From positions 5,310,457 to 5,374,456 of the forward strand of contig OX393569.1 in NCBI GenBank assembly GCA_947652115.1: a stretch of 64,000 bases of DNA, written 5' to 3'. The DNA comes from Blastomussa wellsi. Taxonomy: Eukaryota > Cnidaria > Anthozoa > Scleractinia > Plerogyridae. This document shows, piece by piece, positions 1 through 9,903 of the stretch; positions within the stretch are counted from its first letter, which is position 1, and the number at the start of each line of letters is the position of its first letter. The translations under genes were made by a program, and so were the position numbers. The notes under the pieces were generated by a model, which was not told where the DNA came from, made no database searches, and saw only the letters and a list, made by a program, of their open reading frames with translations.

Positions 1-1284
1 GAAGACAAACTTATTTTCACTATGGATATTACATCTCTTTACACCGTCATCCCAAATGGCGAAGGTCTTCTAGCCCTCAAACATTTTTTTGATTTACGCA
101 CTGTTAAGGAACCAAGCTCGGAAACACTACTCCGCCTGGCTGAGTTAGTGTTAACACTCAACTGCTTTTCATTCGCGAACAATTATTACAAACAAATCAA
201 TGGCGTGGCCATGGGTACCAAAATGGGACCCAGCTACGCCAATCTTTTCGTAGGCTACATTGAACACCAATTTTTCAATCAATACAACGGCCCAAAACCT
301 GAACTCTATCGTCGCTACATTGACGACTGTATCGGCGCTACCTCTTCTACCAGAGAGGATCTTAATCAATTTATAACCGCTGTTAATTCGTTTCATCCTG
401 CCCTTAAATATACCTGGGAAATTTCCGATACTTCCTTAGCATTCCTGGATATCAAGGTTTCTATCGAAGGCAACAGTTTATGCACCAGTGTGCACTACAA
501 ACCCACAGATTCTCATAGCTATTTGTTGTATTCATCTTCACATCCATCACATGTGAAGAATTCCATTCCTTATTCTCAGTTTCTTAGACTTCGCCGTCTT
601 TGTTGTGACGACTCTGATTTTTCCTTAAAATCAGAGGAAATGTGCAATTTCTTCGACAAACGCGGCTATCCTGCTTCTGTTGTTCAAGCGGGCCATCATC
701 GCGCCCAGCAAATTGATCGACAGTCAGCACTACAAACGTCACAGAGAGAAAACAACGATAGAATTCCATTCACCCTCACATTTCACCCTCACAACCACGC
801 AGTTAAATCCATCATTCTCAAAAACTTTAAATTACTTCAAAATGATCCCGACACTGGTAGAATCTTTTCGCAACCTCCATTAATTTCATTTAAACGCGAC
901 AAAAACATAGGTAACTTTTTAGTCAGAAGTGCATTCCAAACTAGTGATCAACCCGGAAGTTTTAAATGCGCTCGCGCAAGATGCAAAACATGCCCTTTCA
1001 TTCACAACGTTGACAAAATATCGGGACCCAAGCGATCTATCAAAATCACTGATCATTTCACCTGTACCTCAGCCAATGCCATCTACTGTATAACTTGCAC
1101 TCTTTGCAAAAAGTTATACATCGGCGAAACAGGGAGACGACTTGGCGACCGATTCCGTGAACACCTTCGTGACGTAGAGAAAGACGACAAAAATGCATCG
1201 AAACCGGTCGCGAGGCACTTCAATCTCCCAAATCATTCTAAGCAACATATGGCAGTCTGCGGCCTTTCCCTTCACCAAGGCTAA
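1..1284 (+). CDS. Penelope-like element reverse transcriptase / GIY-YIG endonuclease, 3' part
   Basis: Reverse transcriptase plus endonuclease of a Penelope-like retroelement, which copies element RNA at a nick made by its own endonuclease. The frame is already open at base 1, so the true start lies left of the window; the first Met is at 22. Counting from that Met, the palm motif block (NGVAMGTKMGPSYANLF) sits near residues 60-76 and the catalytic YIDD near 99-102. The FLDI and YLLYSSSHPSHVK blocks typical of this family follow. A GIY-YIG domain (AIYC...LYIGETGRRLGDRFREH) lies near 355-385, after a Cys-rich CKTC linker. The stop at 1284 comes soon after GIY-YIG, and the usual C-terminal extension is missing or frameshifted, so the copy is probably dead. 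Family assignment is secure. Confidence 0.9.
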   Translation, partial: EDKLIFTMDITSLYTVIPNGEGLLALKHFFDLRTVKEPSSETLLRLAELVLTLNCFSFANNYYKQINGVAMGTKMGPSYANLFVGYIEHQFFNQYNGPKPELYRRYIDDCIGATSSTREDLNQFITAVNSFHPALKYTWEISDTSLAFLDIKVSIEGNSLCTSVHYKPTDSHSYLLYSSSHPSHVKNSIPYSQFLRLRRLCCDDSDFSLKSEEMCNFFDKRGYPASVVQAGHHRAQQIDRQSALQTSQRENNDRIPFTLTFHPHNHAVKSIILKNFKLLQNDPDTGRIFSQPPLISFKRDKNIGNFLVRSAFQTSDQPGSFKCARARCKTCPFIHNVDKISGPKRSIKITDHFTCTSANAIYCITCTLCKKLYIGETGRRLGDRFREHLRDVEKDDKNASKPVARHFNLPNHSKQHMAVCGLSLHQG

Positions 1285-1373
1285 TTTATTCCGAAGTTTT
1301 CACGTTACCAGGCACCAGCCAATAGCGAAGCTCCATCTTTCTGTATATAAAGATACACGACGCACAATTCCTT

Positions 1374-1421
1374 GATTCGCTCCGACGAAGGGCTAACGCT
1401 CGAAACGTCAGCACTTGAATC
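1374..1421 (+). ncRNA. hammerhead-ribozyme-like fold in Penelope tail
   Basis: By eye the segment folds as a type I hammerhead. Helix I pairs GATTC (1374-1378) with GAATC (1417-1421) and GCT (1379-1381) with AGC (1410-1412). The core CCGACGA (1382-1388) stands where CUGANGA is expected. A short helix II is GGGC/GCTC around TAAC. Then come GAAA (1402-1405), a one-pair helix III C1406-G1407, and TC as the cleavage dinucleotide ending at 1409. Hammerhead motifs are established in Penelope-like elements. The core has C instead of the invariant U4, and an extra A lies before helix II, so activity is doubtful. Confidence 0.4.
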
Positions 1422-1754
1422 TCTTTACGGTGGCCAATTGACATTATCAACCCAGTTGATAAAACCAAATTATATTGTATAAGCCAACAGGTTAAAAGAA
1501 CTGGACTAGAAAGAGAGCAGGGTTAAAAGCTGAGACAAAAGACTGCATAAAGGTAGAGGGTGCACTTTGACAATCATATGCAAGTTTCCCCAATTTTAAA
1601 GGCGCTAGATGATGATTGAAAGTCATGATCTTTATGTTCCTTACCCCTAAGATCTACCCTTCAAATTGGCTGGGCAACATGTCTTTTATTGACAAAACCA
1701 CGGTCACACGAAGTGACATAAACTTGAAAATAATCGGGCTGATATTTCCTAGGC

Positions 1755-1855
1755 TGCTACGACGAAGGGCTAACGCTCGAAACGTCAGCTCTTGAATCTC
1801 TTTACGGTGGCCAATTCACATTATCAACCCAGTTGATAAAACCAAATTATATTGC
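1755..1855 (+). repeat. solo Penelope tail repeat
   Basis: A second copy of the 1374-1478 tail in the same orientation, about 380 bases downstream. It contains GACGAAGGGCTAACGCTC, the CTTTACGGTGGCCAATT block and the CCAGTTGATAAAACC block. It lacks the upstream GATTCGCTC helix arm. It is either a separate solo insertion or the second of two direct terminal repeats. Confidence 0.8.
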
Positions 1856-2400
1856 TACTAATATTAGTTCGTCTGCAACGCAGGCTCATGTTTTGAGGTT
1901 TAGCTGAATGCAAATCCGTTTTAATCGTCTCCAATTTTGCCCATCCATATCCCATTCTTATATGGTTTTATGCCATCAATGTGACGTTTGGTCAACTGCT
2001 GAAATTCCAGAAAATTGTGATACCTAGCAAGCTACAATCTTGGACAAAACTAGTTGAGGCAACCTCGAAGACTCTGCTGATATCTGGTTGAGTCAACCAA
2101 AACCATTCATACTTCGTCCATTTCCTCTCCCCCAAATTCAATGTCGTTTTCCAAGATTGCCAAATCACGAGACATGCGTTTACGGTGAAAACAACATTGA
2201 TGACGGGGAGAGGGGGGGGGGGGTGTTTAGGGAAAAAACGGTTGCTATGAGGGATAATGTGAAATGTGTTTACTTTGTCCAGAATTGTAGAACTGATTCA
2301 CTGAGATCTCCCTTCAGTTAGAAGTACACAGCTGTCAGCAAACAATATATATGCAAAATAGCAAGTGATTGTAGAAAGCAGATATAATATTCGTGCCTAC
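1856..2400. other. noncoding stretch downstream of last visible THOC5 exon
   Basis: No supported exon, RNA gene or recognisable element was found. A G-tract lies near 2210-2222. It is presumably THOC5 intron sequence on the minus strand, because the gene's remaining 3' exons are not seen here. Confidence 0.4.
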
Positions 2401-5400
2401 CTAACGAGGTCAGTTGCTGTTGGAGAGCAAGTCTGGCCAGGATTCTTGATCTGATGGCTTTGATTGTTGCCTCCATGTGAGACAAACTTACGGATGACTT
2501 TGGTACCACTTCCTGTAACAAAAGATGTGCAACACATGAACTGAGCAAAAAATATGCAACTTCTTAACGACTAGACGGTTAACGGAACCTTTCTGTTTTG
2601 TCTACAAGTAGTTTCCTGTTTTCTTAGTCTGTCAAGCCTGAAGCAAACAAAGAGCACTCTCGATTTTCCACCTGTGTTTTTTTCGCTTCACTCACGATGA
2701 ACTAAGAAAATGTACACTGTCCTCAGTTAACTATTTACTTTCTGTAAGTGTTATCAGCCTTAGCCTTCAGTTTCAACTGATAACACTTACCTCGTCCTTG
2801 ATAATTCTGGAAATCGTGAAAAACCTCATCCAACAATTGTTTAGTATGTGTACAATTGCCATGGAAACATCTGAAATTTGCCTTACATGCATTTCCTCAG
2901 GTAAAAAGTCCAGTCCACAAATCCTCTGAGCCCACATATATGGCTTGCCAACTAGTTTGACAAAATCTGCAAAGGTGGTAGTTCTGAAAGAATAATAATA
3001 TTATTATCAAGTCAACTTATTAGCAAAATCTTGAACTGATGGTTCCTGTAGAAACAGAAGCAAGGATGCAAGTTTTGATAATACAGAGCTTAAGCAAAAA
3101 ACAACAAGAGTGACAATGAAGACAAGATCACTTTTTGTACATGTAGATTTATGCAGATTTTTACCTGGTTCTAAAAAATTAAAATATGTAGCTCTTGCTG
3201 ACATTTACCGAAAAGACAGCATTTGATTCTATACTAGCTGGTCTTTCTTGCAAGAAGCAAAACGAATCACTGACTGGATTGGACGTTTTGATACTATTTT
3301 CTAAACATGGATTACCTCACTTTTTTGGATTCGATGAACCACAAATTTAAAACTAAGTTGTACCCAATTGAACACAATAAAATGGTGTCCCATGTTCATT
3401 CCAGAAGAACAAGTAACAACAGATGACAAAAAAAATTATCAAGGTTATGATTCCTCCTACTCAGACTCATTAACAATGCCTCAAGCTAAAAAGATCTGAT
3501 CTTAATTAGCAGACTTAGTTGGATTGAGAAGAAACTCGAACACTTTATGGAGAGTTTGATTGCATTTCCACACACCTCAAAGTTCATAAAAAATATTCTA
3601 CTGCATGTCGTAACTCTCTTGTCGGTGTTTGTAAATGTGATGAAATGCTGTCTCTTGTGTTTCATACATTACTTACCCAACTTTAGAGAGCTGATATAGA
3701 CTGGCTGGGTTTGGCGCCTTGTCTCCATCATCACCAGGAAACAGATTGGTTAACAATGACTCAGGAGAGAGGAGTGCACTAAAAACAAACAAACAAATAC
3801 CAAGTATTAACTATTATCAATGCAACTGAAAATTGATTGTTGGCGACCAGAATTTCTAGTCACCAGCAAATCAATTCAGTTCAATTCTTTATTTACACTA
3901 TAAAGACAAATTAAATATAGTTCTAACTGACAGTGGTGTCATAGAAGAAGCAAACCCACTGTATTTTATGATAATCATTTTTTTTCAGAAAGATGAGCTT
4001 CTCTCCCTAAAATTCACATACATGTAGGATCATACCTGTTTGCCAACACAGGTGCTGGTATTGATTCATTCAAAGACAGCGATGGTGATACCACAACAGT
4101 GTTGAATGTCGGCAAAAAGGAAAACAACAAATCAACTGTTGCTTTGTCTGAAAGAGTAGACAACAAAAACTATTTCAATAAATGTAACTGCATTTTGTGT
4201 TTTATTATTCCTAGCCAGCAGAACAGAGGAAACACCTAACTTCAAAATTCCTCTTTAAACCATGTTTATTGGCTCTTATTGGGATTGATACCATAATCCA
4301 GGAATTTAATTTTGTTTTATTAAATATGCTAGTTTTGTTCTCAAGAGCAAAACTAGTGCATTGCAGGCCTCTTGGAATACAACTTTATTTTACATTTAGA
4401 TCTCAACAGCCTGGCAACCAGGTTTAAATCTAAACTTTAAAAAAAATAGCTTCCTGTCAAAAGATTAAGTTTTTTGGTGTGGAACTAACCTTTACATCTG
4501 ACTTGTACCAGGATTTGAAGTGGATGTTTCTTGAGCAACAGTTTTCTTTTCTCTTCCAAACGAGCTTCTTCCTTCTTTCTCCTATGTTTTGACTAGAAAA
4601 AAGTAAAGAAAAACAATAATTACAGGTGTTATACACTGTCTTGAGTATTTGATATATCTTCTAAATCGAAACTAAAACTACGGAGAAAACGAAGAAATAA
4701 AATCGTAAAAATCTATGCTAATTAAGATCACATTTCCAAACCACGGTTACGGTTCTGACTTCCTTTGTTTTAACGTGATGAATTATCAATGAGTTTGAGA
4801 ATGGACATTTCCAAATTTTGGTTGGGCGTGGTCCGATGCCCGACTGTTATTTGCATCCATGAGCAGATGTGATAAGCGCTAACCTGACAGGCCACAGGGC
4901 TCAAAGAGAGACTTAACGTGTGCCTACAGTACTATTCTACTTACTTCGGTGGATTAAATTTTCAATGAATTGGTCACGAAGGATCCTGGACATATCTCCA
5001 TCCCTTGATCAATGTACAGGGTCATAATAATCACAGTTACACTGTAATTGAATCAACCTTTTATTTGACATAATAATATAGATAGGATTCTGCGTGCGCT
5101 CTGATTGGCCAAAAATCCATGTTTTATCAGAGTATAAAACAGAAAAAGTGTGTTTTATTGTTTTTTTGCCAGTTTTGCGCGGGTAAAAATTCACAAGAGA
5201 TGACGGAGAACATTTTATATGAAGAAATTCCTGACAAAATTCTGAGTAAAGCTGCAGAAATTGTTAAGAAAGCTTCCAAGTTCGAAAGGAAAGTAGAAGA
5301 AGCGAAATTGAATTGCTTCAGTTTATCAATCATGTGTGTTTTGTTGTAGAAAACACTCACCTGCGGCTCATCTTTTCAACATTTTCCTCATGTTCTCAAA

Positions 5401-8400
5401 TGCCCGTCATGTTTTATGACAGTATAATACAAGGCTTATGCTTCTTTATTTGTTAATTAAAGACTTTTTACAAACATTGCTTGCCCTCACAAACAGTTAC
5501 AAAGCTAATCAAGTCGGGGGCCAGAATAAGATAAAAATGAATTAGAATTGATAATAAAGCATAACAAATGAACATACACACTCACAAAAACAGATAAAAA
5601 TATTAACAAAGAAACGTATGTAGTAAATAGACCCTGCTGTTGACAGAAGACAATTTCTCTTTGAACTTCAAATGCGTGCGTTTTCAAACAGACACGACAT
5701 AGACATGTGCACTCGAGAGTACATGAACAGCACGCCCACTCTCTCACTCATGCTGTGATAGCTCATAATTTAAAACATGGAAATTGTGATGAATTCTCAC
5801 CCTTCTATGTCCCTCAGTGTTTTCCTGGTCTGAGTCACTATCAATGTCTACAAAAGTATAAAATCATTTTATTTTACAAAACCATATTTAAAATGTTAAA
5901 ATAAGCAACTGCAGATTCATTTGAAACAGCCCTTGATTCCCACGGTGGAAAACTAACCTACTGTTGCAGATTTGGCCTCCATGGCAGCTTTGGCAATATC
6001 CAAATCACCCAGAATCTTGACTTCCAAGTTAGGATCGCACGCCTCACCATACGCTGAGGCCTGGACGAACAAAATATACAGAGATTGGGGAAGATATCGA
6101 GCAGTTTCATTCTGGACACGCCGAGCATCTAATGGCATGTTCATGTACTCTTGAACAGGTTGAGTAGCCTATAAGAAGAAGGGTAAAATTATTATTAAAG
6201 GCACTCTGTAGTCGGTGGGAGATGGGGTGAAATAAAGATTCGCACATTGACTCTTGGATTGTGAGGTTAGGTTTCGAATGCAGGCCAGGGTCTTTGTGTT
6301 GCGTTCTTAGACACTTTACTCTGACTCATAGTTCGTATTTAACAATTAGACTATGAGCCCGAGTTTTCTATGAGTGAATAGTCAACGAGGAGCAGCCAAG
6401 TTGACTAATTGTTTTAGTAGAAACTTTAAAGGATTGCATTCCAAAACCTACCATTTTACATATCTTAAAGCCAAAAATCACGAAAAATTGTGCACAAACG
6501 TTTTCTATCGGCAATTATAGTTCACCACTAAATTTTCTCCGATTCTCATTGGTCTAAATTAAACACGGAGGGCACTATCAAAAAAAAAAAAAAAATAGAA
6601 AAAACTAGAAACTCAAAAAACTAAAAAACTAAACTAGAAAAAAAACTAGCATATTTGTTTTAAGAACATCAAATTTCCGCGGGGCAACTATCAGCCAATA
6701 GTTCCTCGACAGAAACACTCTATTGTTTAAATAGAAAACAGTCAGAAAACCAATCAGATTCACAGATTTCCAATAGAATACAGCTTTGTTTCTACTAAAT
6801 AATCCATTTTATATATTACTCTCGGACATGTATCATTTTAGGGTAGCCACCTACAGTACCTAAAGTATGTAAAATCTTACTAGAAACACTAAAAGTATGC
6901 TATTTTTGGTAGAATCTTAGACTTCCTTGAAGTGTTATATGGTACAAAAACAAACTATTTACTGTGGCTAAATATAATTTAGGCTGAGGCAAAATAGAGC
7001 CAATACTGGTCAGTGGTATTCTTGGGACTAACATCCAAGGTTCTGCCGGGCTCACATGATTTTGTGTTCCAGCTGTGTAAGGTTGTGCAGTGATTTTAAG
7101 CCTTGAAACATACTTGTTTGCTGAAGTTTTTCCTACATCACCCTCCCTCCCTCATTTGTGGACTGGGTAAGTATGTGGGTTGGTATCCACTGATTCCTTC
7201 AATGTGACGGTGCCTGGTAATGGTTGCTGCCGCCACCACCCCTTTCATAGACACCTTCCCCAAGCTCATCTATTGGCAAGGAGTGAAGCCAAAAATAAAT
7301 TTCTCTTTCTTTATTCTGAGCAATTTCCTCACCTTTAAAATATTTTCTAGTCTTGGTTGTAAACTGTCTAAGAATTCCTTCTTGGTGTGAATCTCTTTCA
7401 TGAGTGTTTCTCTTTTCTCAAGAAACTGCTCCTTTTGATCAGCTAGCCTGAAACAATAACCAATATAAAACAAAGTCATCTGTTTACTACGTTCACCATC
7501 AGCCCAGGAACCAATAGAGGTAGTCTGCACTATAAGAGTCAGTGAATATAGTTGATGCCTATCAGGTGTAGTCAAAATTCGTAATGCTTTCTTTTCAAAA
7601 GATTCCATTGATTTTTTATTGATTTCTGTTCTTGTTGCAAATGCATTGAGCTATATAAATTTAGCTTACTGACTACCGTGGACAATGGTAATGCTTAATA
7701 TAAACTATGTGAACTAGGTGGTACATGAAAACAATAATTCAGTATACAGGTATAACTGCGATGATCTTTCATTTGCTGTTAATACCCCATTAGTTGACGA
7801 TGTTTCTTGATTTTGCTACTGTAAGAAATAACAATATTGATCCCACATCTTTTGTTTAAAAGCATATCTACCTTTTCCTTTGTTCTAATTCCCAATCAAG
7901 TCTTGCTAACATCAGCTGGTGAGAATCTTCCTTAGTGACATCCTTGAAAATAAATTTGAAAGAGCATTTTTCAGAATTTATTGATACCCATCACCACAGG
8001 CATGAGACATGTGCAAAGAGCTATGTACATGTATGTGTAGTCATTACTTTGTATATTATATTAAAATAGAAAATATATCACTGATAAAATTCATACAAAA
8101 TTACATCTGTAGTCATGGAATCAATAGATATCCTCAACAGTGACAACATTACGCATTAGCTCAAAGATAATAATTTTTATGTTTATATGCAGCTAAATGC
8201 ATATTTAACAAAGTTAACAACAAAAAGCGGTTAGCGGTCAGCGGTCTATGTCCTGGGCTCACAGGCTCACATGGTTCATTCAGTCACACAGCAGCTGTCA
8301 TTGTGCAGCTTTGTTGGCCACCTTGTGCTGGGTGTTTCAGCTGTCTTCTTCCCCACCTTCCCCTCCCTATTTCCAAAGCTTGACAGTGTGACGGGGGCCT

Positions 8401-9867
8401 AGATGCCTGGAATGGTGGCTCATGGCTGGGTTGCGGGGATTTGCCAGCCATGGGAGCAGTACTCGGTCTAGGGGCTGGCTGGCCAGCCTCCAGTGGAAGC
8501 CCCTGGACACTCCAGGCACCTAACCTCCATTTACCGTATTTACCCGTGTTTTAGTCGACCTTGTGTATAAGTCGACCCCCTAATTTTGGGGCCAACAACT
8601 AAGTTTTCTTCATTTTATTGGAAAACTTTAATATATTGTATTTCTTAGAATTATTGTTCAGGTAAGTACTATGGATATATGAAACAATCACAGCAAGTTT
8701 CAATGTGAATTTTCAATATAATTCTCGCATGTCCGCAATCGTTTTAACAACACATGTACATGTGAGAATTATTGTCCATAATTTTTGAGACAGGCTTACA
8801 AAATCAAACATACTACTTGCAGACAAACCTTTCTAACTGTGGAAGATGAAAAAGCAGCTTTAGCAGGCAGGCAAAACACCAAAGAAGGTCAATAATCTTA
8901 GAGAACGTTCGATAAACAGCATGTTTAGAAAACTTGGTAACCAAGCTACAAAATTGGTCGTATTGGTAACTGATGACTGCAAGTGCTTACATCATGCCAG
9001 GTTACTAAGCAGGGAGTTTGAAGCGAGAAAGATGTTTTTCCTCAGCAGATTTACGGCTTTATTTTGCAGGAAATGTCAGTTCTATATTCCGAAATTGTGC
9101 CAGGGAGTACCTTCAACACTCAGGTCTACATAAAGCATTTAAAGCATTCCAACTTGAACTGCTAATTTAGACGCAGACCGCTAAGCAAAGGACTTCACAT
9201 TTTGTATCACTGTTTATACGATGTTTTACGTAAGATTATAAAGACAATCGTTATGCTAATTGTGCCGAATTTATTTTACCGGTCCTTGGGTCTTAGTTTT
9301 TGACCCATGTATAAGTCAAGGGCGATTTTTTGGACTGATTTTTAGGTCGTGAAAGGTCTACTTATACACGGGTAAATACGGTAGCAAAGCAGTTGCCAAT
9401 CATAGCATAAACAATATCTCCTTTATTTGCTACACTCACTCGTGAGATACTATCAAAATCACTAGAGTGGTAAAGCTGCGGTTAGAAATTTGAATTCGAA
9501 GAGTTTCGATTCTTAACACGTGATCCGAAAAAAATTGTCACGTGGTTTTGTGTTTGCGAGCGTCCTGTCAGCGACAATGTGATTTTAACGGTCGCTTCAT
9601 GGTCATGTGAAAATCGTTTTTCCAGAATTTGTCACAACAATAATGACGCTATCAAGCAAATAGAGTCGTAAAACTCATGGGATGTATTCAGGATGAAAGA
9701 AAGGCAGGTTTTGTTTCATATTAATGGATTTCATACTGTTTTGCAACAAAGAGTATCTGAAAGTCACGAAGCTTTCTGTTTGCTTTTCGAACAATAAACA
9801 GTGTCCACGTGATAAAATTTTTTAATTCACGTGATCGAGATTGGCGCAATGTGAGACAAAATTTAGC

Positions 9868-9903
<36 letters not shown>

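Larger units (their letters stand above)
1..1478 (+). mobile_element. Penelope-like retroelement, 5'-truncated by window, with terminal tail
   Basis: The RT/GIY-YIG frame is followed by a short noncoding stretch and then the tail motif at 1374-1478, which contains GACGAAGGGCTAACGCTC and ends AACCAAATTATATT. The same tail occurs without any coding part at about 1755, 23106, 50849 and 63638. Its position directly downstream of the RT frame here identifies it as the 3' terminal region of this Penelope family. Confidence 0.8.

Noticed and set aside
1930..2020. Possible last THOC5 exon on the minus strand (acceptor followed by QLTKRHIDGIKP... and a stop)
   Set aside because: The residues do not match the THOC5 C-terminus, and about 170 residues would still be missing.
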